The position numbers and the translations under genes were made by a program. The notes under the pieces are model-generated. The model did no database searches. It saw nothing but the letters and a program-made list of their open reading frames with translations, and was not told where the DNA came from. Of a stretch of 64,000 nt of DNA, positions 1 through 9,964 are shown one piece after another. Position 1 is the stretch's first letter. The number at the start of each line of letters is the position of its first letter. This DNA is from Sphaerochaeta pleomorpha str. Grapes (lineage in GTDB: Bacteria > Spirochaetota > Spirochaetia > Sphaerochaetales > Sphaerochaetaceae), in the NCBI RefSeq assembly GCF_000236685.1, contig NC_016633.1:1736001-1800000 (forward strand), in the 5' to 3' direction.

Positions 1-24
1 GGTAAAACAAGTGAGGTGAATGCT

Positions 25-1878
25 ATGAGCTTTATGTATAACCCGTTTCCCTATGATGACCCAAACGCCATAAATGAAATTGCCGTAGGAAAAGATATAT
101 CGGACACCATATGCTTTGGCCTGCAAGATTGTTCCGCTATGCTTGCCAAACGCATACAAGAGACACTTGCAGAGAAAAGAACCTGTGTTTTATCGCTGGA
201 TGGTTATACCAGTGCACCCTTTGGAGTGCTGGCTCTCCAAGTCGCGCGATTGCTCCTACAGGAAAATATTGCCATCACCAATAGTGAAACAAACAATCTG
301 TATTTGGAAGAATCGGAATTGGATGCCAGGCTTTCTGACAATTTGCCACAAGACAGGACGATGGATCCTCCGCTGCTGTACGGCAAACTCTATGCAAATG
401 GGTACGAAGGGCTGATGGACACAGCCAAAGTCACAGCAAAAATCCAGAGGATACTTGCATTCAAGGATTCAGGAGAAGGAGTGTATATACTTTCGGGAAA
501 TGGCGCCCTCTGTGATGCATTGGTGGAACTATCCGATATTCGCTGTTACCTTGACCTGACCCAGAAAAGAACCGTATTGAACATCAAACAGGCAAAGACA
601 AAGAATCTGGGATATACCAGTCCAAAACCTTATAAAGAGACACTTCGCCATGCTTACTATGTGGATTTTGAAGTTGCCGCCGCACTGAGGGGAAAACTCA
701 TTGCATCCCGCCAGCTGGATTACTATCTGGCAGCTGACGACATCAATTCCATCCAATTGTTGCCTCTTGCCAGTTATATTGCAATTTGCGAGACTCTGGT
801 CAGGTATCCGTTTCGATGCAGACCCGTTTATCTGGAAGGGGTATGGGGTGGCTTTTATGTCAAACATCTTCGAAACCTCCCCGATACCATGAAAAATTGC
901 GCATGGGTGTTTGACCTTATTCCCATGGAAGTGTCGATAGTGGCGAAACTGCAGGACAAAGAAATTGAATTCCCATTCTTCGGGTTTGTCCAGACCGTAG
1001 GCGAGCTTCTGATGGGAAGAACCTGCTGTGAAAAATTCGATGGATACTTCCCCATACGGTTTAATTACGATGATACGTTCCATGCGAGCGGAAATATGTC
1101 TATCCAGTGTCATCCAGACAGCAAGTATGTAAAAGAACATAACAATGAATTGGGAAGGCAGGACGAGAGTTACTACATTGTAGTTGCCGGGCAGGAAGCA
1201 AAAACCTATTGCGGATTTACCGAAACCTGCGATGTAGAAGAATTTATCGACGAATGTAAAAAATCAGAGAAAAACGGACTCCCCTTCGACCATGACGCCT
1301 ATGTTCATTCAGAGGCCTCAAAGCCAGGTATGCAGTTTCTCATCCCTGCAGGCACGATACATGCCTCAGGAAGGAATCAGGTAATCCTTGAAATCGGGAG
1401 CCTTACGATTGGGTCCTATACATATAAAATGTACGATTATGTCAGGAAAGACCTTGACGGAAATCCAAGGCCAATCCATTCGATACAGGGGGATGCCGTA
1501 CTGAAGCGAGAAAGGAAAGCCGCCTGGGTACGCAAGAATCTTATCCAGGAACCCCGAATTGTCAGAGAATCCCCAGAAGGCAAAGAAATTACCGTAGGCG
1601 AACATGACTTACTGTATTTCACCTTGAGAAACCTTTGTTTTTCCTCAAGGATGACCGACGATACAAAAGATCGCTTCCATGTACTTGTCCTTGTAGAGGG
1701 AGAGAAAGTATTGATACGGTCACTTGAGAACCCTGATAAGTTCTATGTTCAAAACTATATGGATATGATTGTCGTCCCCTCCTCTTTTGGGAAATACGAA
1801 TTGATCAACCAAGGGGTCGGGAAGATTATCATCCACAAGACGATGCTGAGAGATGGATATGAACACATCGAACGATAG
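25..1878 (+). CDS. Class I mannose-6-phosphate isomerase-like protein with extra N-terminal domain
   Basis: The C-terminal half carries the phosphomannose isomerase cupin signature: QCHPDS (metal ligand His near residue 363), the downstream Glu in GRQDESYY, and IPAGTIHASG (His near residue 446). It should isomerise a phosphorylated hexose or a related sugar in the cytosol. At about 617 residues it is nearly twice the usual 300-400 aa, and I do not recognise the first 280 or so residues. ATG at 25 is preferred over GTG at 16 because GAGG lies 8 bases before it. The gene overlaps the following ROK kinase, so the two are probably translationally coupled in a sugar operon whose upstream part lies outside the window. 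The family call is firm; the substrate is unknown. Confidence 0.8.
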   Translation: MSFMYNPFPYDDPNAINEIAVGKDISDTICFGLQDCSAMLAKRIQETLAEKRTCVLSLDGYTSAPFGVLALQVARLLLQENIAITNSETNNLYLEESELDARLSDNLPQDRTMDPPLLYGKLYANGYEGLMDTAKVTAKIQRILAFKDSGEGVYILSGNGALCDALVELSDIRCYLDLTQKRTVLNIKQAKTKNLGYTSPKPYKETLRHAYYVDFEVAAALRGKLIASRQLDYYLAADDINSIQLLPLASYIAICETLVRYPFRCRPVYLEGVWGGFYVKHLRNLPDTMKNCAWVFDLIPMEVSIVAKLQDKEIEFPFFGFVQTVGELLMGRTCCEKFDGYFPIRFNYDDTFHASGNMSIQCHPDSKYVKEHNNELGRQDESYYIVVAGQEAKTYCGFTETCDVEEFIDECKKSEKNGLPFDHDAYVHSEASKPGMQFLIPAGTIHASGRNQVILEIGSLTIGSYTYKMYDYVRKDLDGNPRPIHSIQGDAVLKRERKAAWVRKNLIQEPRIVRESPEGKEITVGEHDLLYFTLRNLCFSSRMTDDTKDRFHVLVLVEGEKVLIRSLENPDKFYVQNYMDMIVVPSSFGKYELINQGVGKIIIHKTMLRDGYEHIER

Positions 1879-2749
1879 CTGTATTTTGGCACTGGATGCC
1901 GGAGGGACAACAATCAAGCTAGGGGTAGTATTGAAATCCGGGGGCTGTTCAGAACTTGTTGATTTTCAAGAAACTCCGATACAGTCCTCTGGTTCGATAG
2001 GCGAAATCGAAGAAGGGTATGCAAAAGCCATCGAAACTGGGCTGAGCCTCGCGTCCCGGCATCACCTGAAACTTTCCGGGATTGCGGTGAGCACTCCCGG
2101 ACCTTTCGACTACGAAACGGGAATCAGCCGCATGACCCATAAGTATGCAGCTATATACGGGCAATCTGTGAAGAAAATCATAGAGCAGACAACCAAGGAT
2201 ATCCCTGTCCGTTTCATGCATGATTCTTCGGCTTTCCTCCTTGGGGAGATACTTGACCCTCGGTACCGCTCTTTCCATACTCCCGCTGCAATTATAATCG
2301 GAACCGGTTTGGGATTCGCTATCATCAAACAAGGAAAGCTTCTGTTGAATGCGTCCCAAGGACCCGGGATTAGTATTTTCAGGCGGCCTTATAAAGGAAA
2401 AACCGCAGAGGATTTCGTTTCGAAACGGGGAATCATGAACCTGTACACCGAACTGGGAGGAAGTCTTTGTAAAACTGTCAGGGAAATAGACCTTGAAGCG
2501 AGAAAGGGAGATGAACTCTGCAAAAAGGTGTTCGTGCAAACCGGAATGCACGTAGGCCATATTGTGGCTCCCTTGATACAGGAACAAGGCATCGATTGCC
2601 TTATCCTCGGGGGACAGATTGCAAAAGCGGACAGGCTGCTCATTACGCCACTATCTGAGACTTTGCAAACATACTCAATTGATTGTTTTGTCTGTAAGGC
2701 ACAAACTATTGACACAGCACCTTTAGTAGGCGCAGCACAACTCTTCTAA
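1853..2749 (+). CDS. ROK family sugar kinase-like protein lacking the zinc motif
   Basis: This is a cytosolic ROK-family ATP-dependent sugar kinase candidate. Visible motifs are the phosphate-1 loop DAGGTTIKLG at the N terminus, GIAVSTPGPF, the catalytic-Asp region HDSSAFLLGE and the phosphate-2 loop GTGLG. There is no N-terminal winged helix, so it is not a ROK repressor. The usual zinc-binding CxCGxxGCxE segment is absent; at that place the sequence reads RRPYKGKTAEDF. The enzyme therefore belongs to a zinc-less branch or has altered specificity. It overlaps the preceding PMI-like gene by 26 bases. ATG at 1859 is an equally possible start. It probably phosphorylates the sugar made or isomerised by its neighbours. 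Confidence 0.8.
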   Translation: MDMNTSNDSCILALDAGGTTIKLGVVLKSGGCSELVDFQETPIQSSGSIGEIEEGYAKAIETGLSLASRHHLKLSGIAVSTPGPFDYETGISRMTHKYAAIYGQSVKKIIEQTTKDIPVRFMHDSSAFLLGEILDPRYRSFHTPAAIIIGTGLGFAIIKQGKLLLNASQGPGISIFRRPYKGKTAEDFVSKRGIMNLYTELGGSLCKTVREIDLEARKGDELCKKVFVQTGMHVGHIVAPLIQEQGIDCLILGGQIAKADRLLITPLSETLQTYSIDCFVCKAQTIDTAPLVGAAQLF

Positions 2750-2762
2750 AAGGAAGTAGACA

Positions 2763-3614
2763 ATGACCGGTTGTTATATTCGAATAAAGGATTCATTGAA
2801 ATCGCTTGCCCCAAAAGAACAAAAAGTTGCTGAATTTATTCTTGAGTTTCCTGAAGAAGCTATGCATATGTCGATCGGGGAACTCGCACAGACGTGTGCG
2901 ACGAGCAATGCATCGGTTGTTCGCCTATGCAAAAGTGTCGGGTATTCAGGGTTCAAGGAATTATGCAGGGTCCTGACTGAAGAGCTTAACCAACAAAGTT
3001 CCATTGTGTATGAAGAAATCCATCCAGGGGACAGCATAGATGCCATCGTAAAGAATGTATGCATGAGCAACATGAAAGCAATCGAGAGCACCCTATCATT
3101 ACTCGATATGCAGACACTCGATCGAGCCGTAGATGCTCTGTGCAAAGCACCCCGTATAGATTTTTACGGTGCGGGCTCTTCCGGCCTTGTTGCAAAAGAT
3201 GCAAGTAACAAGTTTCTCAGAATCAACAAGATAACACTTTCCAACCCAGACCCCCATGAACAAATCCTTGCAGCCACGAGTTTGCGCAAAGACGATGTTG
3301 CCGTTCTCCTCTCATATTCGGGCGAAACGAGGGATACCATAGAAACTGCAGAAGTAGTGAAAGCAACAGAAGCAACCCTTATAACCATTACAAAATTCGG
3401 AAAGTCACAACTTAGCGAAATGGCTGACATCAAGCTATTCACCTCCTCTTCCGAAGCCATGATCAGAAGTGGCCCCATGGGATCCCGAATCGGACAATTG
3501 ACGATGGTCGATATTCTGTACACCGCAGTATCGAGTCGTCTGTATGATGAAATCAAACCGTATCTTGACAAGACCCGGTTGGCAGCACAACGAAAACATT
3601 CCGGGAAAAACTAA
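2763..3614 (+). CDS. MurR/RpiR family transcriptional regulator
   Basis: The protein has the two-domain RpiR layout. An N-terminal HTH_6 domain (about residues 1-77, with ATSNASVVRLCKSVGYSG as recognition region) is followed by a SIS phosphosugar-binding domain from about residue 125, with YGAGSSG and the LLSYSGETRDT loop. Members sense a phosphorylated sugar and repress or activate the neighbouring catabolic operon. The start has a good AAGGAAG site. It sits inside the sugar operon, 13 bases after the ROK kinase and 12 before the isomerase-like gene, so it is likely autoregulated with them. Confidence 0.9.
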   Translation: MTGCYIRIKDSLKSLAPKEQKVAEFILEFPEEAMHMSIGELAQTCATSNASVVRLCKSVGYSGFKELCRVLTEELNQQSSIVYEEIHPGDSIDAIVKNVCMSNMKAIESTLSLLDMQTLDRAVDALCKAPRIDFYGAGSSGLVAKDASNKFLRINKITLSNPDPHEQILAATSLRKDDVAVLLSYSGETRDTIETAEVVKATEATLITITKFGKSQLSEMADIKLFTSSSEAMIRSGPMGSRIGQLTMVDILYTAVSSRLYDEIKPYLDKTRLAAQRKHSGKN

Positions 3615-3626
3615 AAGAAGGAAACC

Positions 3627-5051
3627 ATGAGGCCAGAGCTTGTTCCTACAGTAGGTGTTTTATTCATTACTACTCCCCGCTTCCATGATCTGGGGAAAGG
3701 TACTGAACATGGGATATATTTTGAACGCAAGGAAGCTGAAGCAAAGCGTATTCTTTCGGATCTCTCTGCTTTTTCGAATCCGGTGTTCGAGCGGATTGTC
3801 TATTCCAGGGAAGACCTCCAAGAAGCAATGGATGTATTCGAATCAAGAAAAGTCGATATGGTCTTTGCCTGTTTCCTTTCTTGGTCCGATGACTTTGCCT
3901 GGATTCGCTTTTTGCGTGACATGAAACCGATTCCTATCCTTTTTGCCTCTTTGGTACGGGATTCCCTGGGGTTTTCCGATTCTCTGAATGAGGACCGTTT
4001 TGTTGAATTTCTCTCTGCCGGCTCGTTGGTCGGGATGCTTGAAGCCTCAGGTTCTGCCAGTCGTTTCGATCGTCCCATGATGAAACGGGCCATAGGGACA
4101 CTTTCCGACATTATGGAAACCTGCCGTACGTTTGCCCTGGCCAGTGCCATTCGCAGCAAACTAAAGAATACCAATTTTGGGTTGTTGCCTTCCTTCAACA
4201 AGGTAATGTGGTCTACCTATGTTGATATATATGCTTTCTTTATGCAGGTAGGCCCAGAAATCAGGTTCCTTTCTGTGCTGGGGTTGCAACAGGAAATCGA
4301 AGCGTTACCTGCCCAAGAAGTTGCACAGGCCATGGAAGCTTTACTGAATCAATACGATTCAGACAATACGGTGGCAACGGATATGTTGAAAGCTTCCGTT
4401 GCAGCATCTCTGGCTCTGGAACATCTAGGCAGAAAAGCCGGGGTAGAGGTTTTGGTTCTCAATGATGTAGATGAAGTTCTTCTGCGTACCATCGGATTAC
4501 GTCCGGGGTTCACGCCGTGTCCAGGTACCGATGATATTGTCATCGTACCGGAAGGCGATGTGGGTGGGGCCTTGGCTACCTACATCCTGAAATTACTCTC
4601 ACGCAAGCCTGTCCAGTTTATTGAACCGTTTCACATCGACCAAGAACGTGATGTATTTGAAGCTGGCCATGCCGGCCCCAATGATTATACTGACCCGATG
4701 GGGAAAACCTTGATTTCCCGCGATGAACGGTTTGCTAAAACCGATTATACATTCGCCGGGGCACCCTTTGCGTGGCATGTAATTGCAGAAGGCCAGAAAA
4801 CCATGCTCCACATTTCGGAATGTAACGGAACGTATAAGCTTGTATGTTCTCTTATTGATGCCCTTCCGACAACACACCACCTTGCAGGCTACACCCATGG
4901 ACTCTTCAAGCCAAAGAAACCTTGCATTACATTCTTCCAGGAACTTATGGACATCGGGATTACCCAGCACTTTGCCATCGCAGAAGGGAATTATCTGAAA
5001 GAACTGGAAGATATCGCAACGATCATGCGGTTTGAATTTCATCAAATCTAG
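3627..5051 (+). CDS. L-arabinose/L-fucose isomerase-like protein
   Basis: The 474-residue protein has the overall build of the L-fucose/L-arabinose isomerase superfamily: Rossmann-like N-terminal domains, then the EGDVGGALATYIL segment near residue 308 that contributes a metal/substrate ligand, and a C-terminal beta-rich part with AGHAGPNDY. Such enzymes interconvert aldoses and ketoses using a divalent metal. The genes on both sides (ROK kinase, RpiR regulator, mutarotase, PMI-like protein) fit an isomerisation step in catabolism of an uncommon sugar. The start has an AGAAGGAAACC ribosome site. Exact substrate cannot be read from the sequence. Confidence 0.75.
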   Translation: MRPELVPTVGVLFITTPRFHDLGKGTEHGIYFERKEAEAKRILSDLSAFSNPVFERIVYSREDLQEAMDVFESRKVDMVFACFLSWSDDFAWIRFLRDMKPIPILFASLVRDSLGFSDSLNEDRFVEFLSAGSLVGMLEASGSASRFDRPMMKRAIGTLSDIMETCRTFALASAIRSKLKNTNFGLLPSFNKVMWSTYVDIYAFFMQVGPEIRFLSVLGLQQEIEALPAQEVAQAMEALLNQYDSDNTVATDMLKASVAASLALEHLGRKAGVEVLVLNDVDEVLLRTIGLRPGFTPCPGTDDIVIVPEGDVGGALATYILKLLSRKPVQFIEPFHIDQERDVFEAGHAGPNDYTDPMGKTLISRDERFAKTDYTFAGAPFAWHVIAEGQKTMLHISECNGTYKLVCSLIDALPTTHHLAGYTHGLFKPKKPCITFFQELMDIGITQHFAIAEGNYLKELEDIATIMRFEFHQI

Positions 5052-5055
5052 CAAG

Positions 5056-6039
5056 ATGGCAACCATTCTATTCACCCACTACAAAGATATCCCAGGATAT
5101 CGAATGGAAGCAGGGCCTTATACTGCTTTTATTTGTGCAGCTAGGGGGGCAAATTGTATTTCCTTTGCCGAACACGAGGCCAATTTCTTACGAACGCCGA
5201 ATTCTTTTTCCGAATTGGGAGAAAATCCGAACCTCTATGGGATGCCACTCCTTTTCCCTCCAAATAGGATTTGCAACGGCATGTTCTTTTTTGGTGGCAA
5301 CTTGTATCGGTTTCCGATCAACGAGCCAGCTAGGGGCCATCACATCCATGGATTTTTAAGTTCTACACCATTCGCCCTTGACTCCATGGAGTGTGATACT
5401 CAAAAGGCCTCTCTTTCTTTTTGCTATGAAGCCACTATAAAGGAACCCTACCTTTCATTTCCCCATGCGTTCAAAATAAGCCTGCGCTATCTGCTTGATC
5501 AATCAGGGCTCCACCAGCTTGTCCAGCTGGAAAACAGGAGCAACAGATCCATGCCTGCAGGTCTGGGATTTCATACTACCTTCAATGCTTGTTTTCTTCC
5601 CCATACAGAACCATCGGATTACAAAATCAAGGTATCGGTTGGCGAGGAAATCGAATTAGACCGAACTACAATCATTCCTACGGGAAACTATCTGCCTGAC
5701 AGCCCGTTGCTGCATGAGCTTGGCAAAAAAGGACTCCAATTTTCAGATAAGGCTATCTCGAATCATTTTACCTGTGACAAGAACCTTCATGAGTCGTTGC
5801 TGTTCCATGTACCTTCCGGCAGGGCCCTTCGATACACGACAGAATCCCAGTATACATTCTGGATGCTCTTCAATGGAGGAGGAAATCAGGGCTTCATCTG
5901 TGTAGAGCCACAAACCTGGATGGTTGATGCACCTAATTCACCACTTGCGCCAGACCAAACAGGATTCATGGTACTTGAGCCTGGCCAATCAATCCAGCTG
6001 GAATCAAAGCTCCAAGGGGTAACGATTCCACTAATATAA
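5056..6039 (+). CDS. Aldose 1-epimerase (galactose mutarotase-like)
   Basis: This cytosolic mutarotase-fold protein should interconvert alpha and beta anomers of a sugar. Visible family features are the YGMPLLFPPNRI entry motif, the HHIHGF catalytic-His segment (about residue 95), GLGFHTTFN, and CVEPQTWMVDAPN near residue 281 containing the probable catalytic Glu. ATG at 5056, five bases after the upstream stop, is preferred over an overlapping TTG at 5032, although neither has a strong ribosome site. It closes the sugar operon, and no clear terminator follows. Confidence 0.85.
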   Translation: MATILFTHYKDIPGYRMEAGPYTAFICAARGANCISFAEHEANFLRTPNSFSELGENPNLYGMPLLFPPNRICNGMFFFGGNLYRFPINEPARGHHIHGFLSSTPFALDSMECDTQKASLSFCYEATIKEPYLSFPHAFKISLRYLLDQSGLHQLVQLENRSNRSMPAGLGFHTTFNACFLPHTEPSDYKIKVSVGEEIELDRTTIIPTGNYLPDSPLLHELGKKGLQFSDKAISNHFTCDKNLHESLLFHVPSGRALRYTTESQYTFWMLFNGGGNQGFICVEPQTWMVDAPNSPLAPDQTGFMVLEPGQSIQLESKLQGVTIPLI

Positions 6040-6330
6040 AGCAGCTATACTCGCCATCAAACATGTTTCCCTTAGAATTCAGGCCTCCCTTGTTGTATAG
6101 GAATCCTTCACTTGAGGTCTCAGGGATATTCCCAATGTGTTGCAGATATAATCCATTATATTCCAACACTTAATTCTAACAGTATTATGTCGTTCTAACT
6201 TATTATATGTTATATAGTAAGTTTTCTGTTAATTGAAGCAATGGAATTATCACTGGATTTTTGGTTACCTCACGGTGACCAGTACGGTTACCTGCCCCCT
6301 TCCTACAACCATCGGGGAGGCTGTCATTAA
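6040..6330. other. AT-rich spacer with degraded N-terminal DUF4143 remnant
   Basis: No intact gene is visible. The last 60 or so bases can be read as EAVIKDA, which resembles the segment just before strand 2 of DUF4143 ATPases, but it lies one frame away from the remnant downstream. The Walker A part is not recognisable. Confidence 0.4.
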
Positions 6331-7413
6331 AGACGCGGGGCAGAGGAACCCCAAATATTCTTCGCCAACTTCGAATCATTGCAGTACGAGGACCTAAAAG
6401 ACTACAAGACATTGTACCAGGCAATTATCACTGCATCCAAAGCCGCAAAGGGCAAGGTATACCTGTTCATCGACGAAATCCAGGAAGTTCCATCCTGGGA
6501 GCGGGTGATCAACTCAGTCCGTGTCGATTGTGACTGCGACATCTATATAACCGGTTCCAACGCGAGGTTGCTCTCAGGCGAATTGGCAACCTTGCTTTCC
6601 GGACGTTACGTTGAAATCAGTGTCTACCCACTCTCATTTTGCGAATATCTTGAGTTTGCCAAAACCAACGACGATGAAGCCGGCTTGAGTACGGAGCAAC
6701 ACTTCTCCAACTTCCTTCGATATGGTGGTCTTCCGGGAATCCATGAAATGAAATGGGACGATGCGGTCCTTTTACGGTATCTGCTTGACATGTTCAATAC
6801 CGTACTTTTAAAAGATGTAATAAAGCGAAACAAAATTCGCGATATAGATTTGCTTGAAAAGGTCGTTCTATACCTGATGGACAATATCGGGAACACGTTC
6901 TCTGCAAAGACCATCTCAGATTTTTTAAAAAACCAAGGGAGAAAACTCAGCACCGAGACGGTGTACACCTACATCAAGGCCTTGGAGAGTGCATTTTTGA
7001 TCCATAAGGTGCCACGCTTCGATATCAAGGGAAAACGACTTCTCGAGACCCAGGAGAAATATTTTGTCTCGGACTTGGGTCTGCGCCATGCAACAAGGGG
7101 GTATCGTGACAATGATATCGGGGGAATGCTGGAAAATGTAGTGTTCCTCGAACTGCTTCGGAGGGGATGGACTGTCAACATCGGAAAACAGGGTTCTTAT
7201 GAAATTGACTTCATTGCTACCCATACCGATGAAAGACTCTATGCCCAGGTATGTTACATTCTGACGAAGGACAATACACAACGCGAATTCGAACCATTGG
7301 AGGCGATTGACGATAATTATGAGAAGGTTGTAATCTCCACGGACTCCCTGACAGGTTTCAATCGCAACGGAATCAAACAAAGGAATATCATAGAATTTCT
7401 CCTGGACACGTGA
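6331..7413 (+). pseudogene. Truncated AAA ATPase of the DUF4143 family
   Basis: Reading from an in-frame stop at 6328, the sequence gives PQIFFANFES and then VYLFIDEIQEVPSWE (Walker B), YITGSNA (sensor 1) and the long DUF4143 C-terminal region with EIDFIATHTDERLYAQV, a PD-(D/E)XK-like pattern. It aligns along its length with the intact paralogue at 44938-46152. The first 60-70 residues with the Walker A GxxxxGKS/T motif are missing. A frame change at the GGGG near 6337 links it to further N-terminal debris, so it cannot bind ATP normally and is called a pseudogene. A TTG at 6379 could start a shortened product. Confidence 0.75.
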
Positions 7414-7469
7414 AATCAGTCTGAGATGCTGAAAAGCCAAGGCCTCTGCTCTTCCAACTGTTTTTTGCT

Positions 7470-7548
7470 GGCAGGTTCCCTGCCTGCCGTTTGCCTGAAC
7501 TGTCTTTTCAATCTTTCACGGCAGACACCCTTCTGCCCTTTGGCAGAA
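7470..7548. other. Paired stem-loops between convergent genes
   Basis: Two perfect short hairpins lie in the convergent gap: GGCAGG-TTC-CCTGCC at 7470-7484 and TTCTGCC-CTTT-GGCAGAA at about 7531-7548. Neither is followed by a U-run on either strand, so they may be 3'-end processing or stabilising structures of the xylosidase mRNA rather than classical terminators. Confidence 0.4.
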
Positions 7549-7590
7549 AGGTGTTCCTGTTTTCCAATCTCTTCGTACCTGTTGCAATCA

Positions 7591-9936
7591 CTATCGCTGC
7601 AAAGAAGTACCGTTCAAATCAATAACCACCACCGTTTCTTCCTGCGGCCCCAACGTCACGGTACAACCCAGATTCCCTTCAGCCACTACCCCTGCACTAT
7701 TTGAGCCTATCTTCTCGATTCCCCTTAGGCAAACACTCCAGGGAGTTTTCTTTCCTGTCTTTACCACCTCATAGGTAGACCCGCTTCTCGATACCGTGCA
7801 GGTCACTACCTCCTTCCCTTCGTGGTCACTCACACCGACGGAAATACTGTTGCCATCATCCAATGCGAATACATGGAAACAAACCCCATCGGAAAAATCA
7901 TAATCGGTTCTGGTTATATCATTGCCAACGGCCAGCAGGCTATTGGGGCGAACCATCAAAGGCAAGCTGAAATAGTCATGGTGTTCGTTATACCATCTTC
8001 CTCCCTCGACCTGTCTTCCATTGAGGAAATTCGTCCAGACACCTTGGGGAAGGTAGTAGGAAACAATGCCATCCGAACTGAAAACAGGGGCAACAAGAAG
8101 CGAATCCCCCAACAGATATTGCCGGTCAAGATAGGCACAGCAAGGGTCTTCAGGATACTCCAAGACCATTGAACGCATCATCGGAACCCCTGTTTGATGC
8201 GTCTTGACCGCTTGGCCGAACAGATAGGGCATCAAGGAACATTTCAGTTCCACGAAATGACGCAAGACTTCACTTGCCTGGTCATCATAATTCCAAGGCA
8301 CCCGATAGGACTCACTGCCATGTAGCCTGCTATGGGAAGACAAGAGACCAAAGGCAACCCATCGTTTGAACAAATCGGGGGTGGCCGTCTTTTCGAAGCC
8401 CCCGATATCGTGACTCCAGAACCCAAAACCCGAAAGGGAAAGGGAAAGACCCCCACGAAGGCTTTCTGCCATCGAGGCATAGGTTGCAGAGCAATCGCCA
8501 CCCCAGTGAACAGGGAACTTCTGCCCCCCGACTGTAGCACTGCGGGCAAACACCAGGGCCTCATGGACTCCCCTGTTCTTTTCCACCAGTTCAAAGACTG
8601 CTTTATTGTACAGGTAGGTATAAAAGTTATGCATTTTAAGAGGGTCACTCTGGTCATGGTACACAACTTCAGTAGGGATGCGTTCACCAAAATCGGTCTT
8701 GAACGTATCCACCCCCATATCCAGAAGTTTCTGCAGTTTTGACTGGAACCAAGAGACGGCCTCCCTGTTGGTAAAGTCAACCAAAGCCATTCCTGCCTGC
8801 CATCGGTCCCATTGCCAGACACTGCCATCCTGTTTCTTGACCAGGTACCCTTTGGCCATCCCTTCATCGAACAACACTGACTTCTGGGCAATATAGGGGT
8901 TTATCCATACGCAGACATGGAGTCCTTTTGCATGCATACGCTTTATCATGGCAACAGGATCCGGGAATTGCCGTTCATCCCAGACAAAATCAACCCATTG
9001 GAATTCCTTCATCCAGAAACAGTCAAAGTGGAAGACCTGGAGTGGAATGTTGCGTTTTGTCATACCGTCAAGGAATCCATTGACCGTTGTCTCGTCGTAA
9101 TCCGTTGTAAAGGAAGTAGACAACCATAACCCAAACGACCAGGGAGGAGGAAGCGCTGGTTTACCGCAAAGCAAGGAATAGGAAGCAAGTACCTGCTTGA
9201 GGGTCTCCCCTCCAATAAGGTAGTAATCCAAACATTCCCCCTTAACGGAGAACTGGACAGCGGTTACCACTTCAGAGCCCACTTCAAAAGAAACTTTTCC
9301 AGGATCGGACACCAACACCCCATACCCTTTGGAAGAAAGGTAGAACGGAATATTCTTGTAAGCTTGCTCGCTACTGGTCCCCCCATCCTCATTCCAAATG
9401 TCCACGACTTGTCCATTCTTGACGAAGGGAGTAAACCGTTCGCCTAAACCATAGATTGTCTCACCCACCCCAAGGGAGAGGTATTCGCATTGGTAGGCTT
9501 GGTCCCCATCGACTGTGGCGTGCCCGCTGAGTGACCCGATACTGGCAGTAAGTTCTCTCCCCGCATAGGAAAAAGCAACCGAGCAGGGTCCTTTTTTCCC
9601 CACGCTGACGCTTAGCTGGTCACTGATTGCCTCCCAGCCTTCCTCTGACTGGGAAAATTGCAACTGTTCGGGTTTGTCTGGGGCAAGCTCGAATTGAGGG
9701 CCCGTATGTAAGGCTCCCTTGAAATGATAGGAACGGACATGGATCACGTTCTCAAGGGGGGAAGAAAATTCCAAGGTATGCAAGGGAGTGTTTAACGTAT
9801 CGCCACGGCCGACGATACGTTTGGGTGAAGCATAGACCGTAAGGCAACCGTTTTCGGCCTTGCTATCCTGGATCTCCACTTTATTGATCATTTTTACGTT
9901 TTTCTGGATTCCCCAATACCCATCTCTAAATTTCAT
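7591..9936 (-). CDS. yicI: Alpha-xylosidase, glycoside hydrolase family 31
   Basis: This 781-residue cytosolic enzyme should cleave terminal alpha-xylosyl (or related alpha-glucosyl) residues from imported oligosaccharides such as isoprimeverose. It follows the E. coli YicI pattern closely: MKFRDGYW at the N terminus, nucleophile Asp415 in KTDFGERIP, acid/base Asp481 in HWGGDCSATY, then SGFGFWSHDIGGFE and SSHSRLHGS. ATG at 9936 is chosen over an upstream in-frame start at 9987 because homologues begin at MKF and GAGG lies just upstream. It is the last gene of the binding-protein/permease operon, which points to an oligosaccharide import-and-hydrolysis unit. Confidence 0.93.
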   Translation of the reverse strand: MKFRDGYWGIQKNVKMINKVEIQDSKAENGCLTVYASPKRIVGRGDTLNTPLHTLEFSSPLENVIHVRSYHFKGALHTGPQFELAPDKPEQLQFSQSEEGWEAISDQLSVSVGKKGPCSVAFSYAGRELTASIGSLSGHATVDGDQAYQCEYLSLGVGETIYGLGERFTPFVKNGQVVDIWNEDGGTSSEQAYKNIPFYLSSKGYGVLVSDPGKVSFEVGSEVVTAVQFSVKGECLDYYLIGGETLKQVLASYSLLCGKPALPPPWSFGLWLSTSFTTDYDETTVNGFLDGMTKRNIPLQVFHFDCFWMKEFQWVDFVWDERQFPDPVAMIKRMHAKGLHVCVWINPYIAQKSVLFDEGMAKGYLVKKQDGSVWQWDRWQAGMALVDFTNREAVSWFQSKLQKLLDMGVDTFKTDFGERIPTEVVYHDQSDPLKMHNFYTYLYNKAVFELVEKNRGVHEALVFARSATVGGQKFPVHWGGDCSATYASMAESLRGGLSLSLSGFGFWSHDIGGFEKTATPDLFKRWVAFGLLSSHSRLHGSESYRVPWNYDDQASEVLRHFVELKCSLMPYLFGQAVKTHQTGVPMMRSMVLEYPEDPCCAYLDRQYLLGDSLLVAPVFSSDGIVSYYLPQGVWTNFLNGRQVEGGRWYNEHHDYFSLPLMVRPNSLLAVGNDITRTDYDFSDGVCFHVFALDDGNSISVGVSDHEGKEVVTCTVSRSGSTYEVVKTGKKTPWSVCLRGIEKIGSNSAGVVAEGNLGCTVTLGPQEETVVVIDLNGTSLQR

Positions 9937-9964
9937 ATTGCCATCCTCACTATATTTGCAACGA

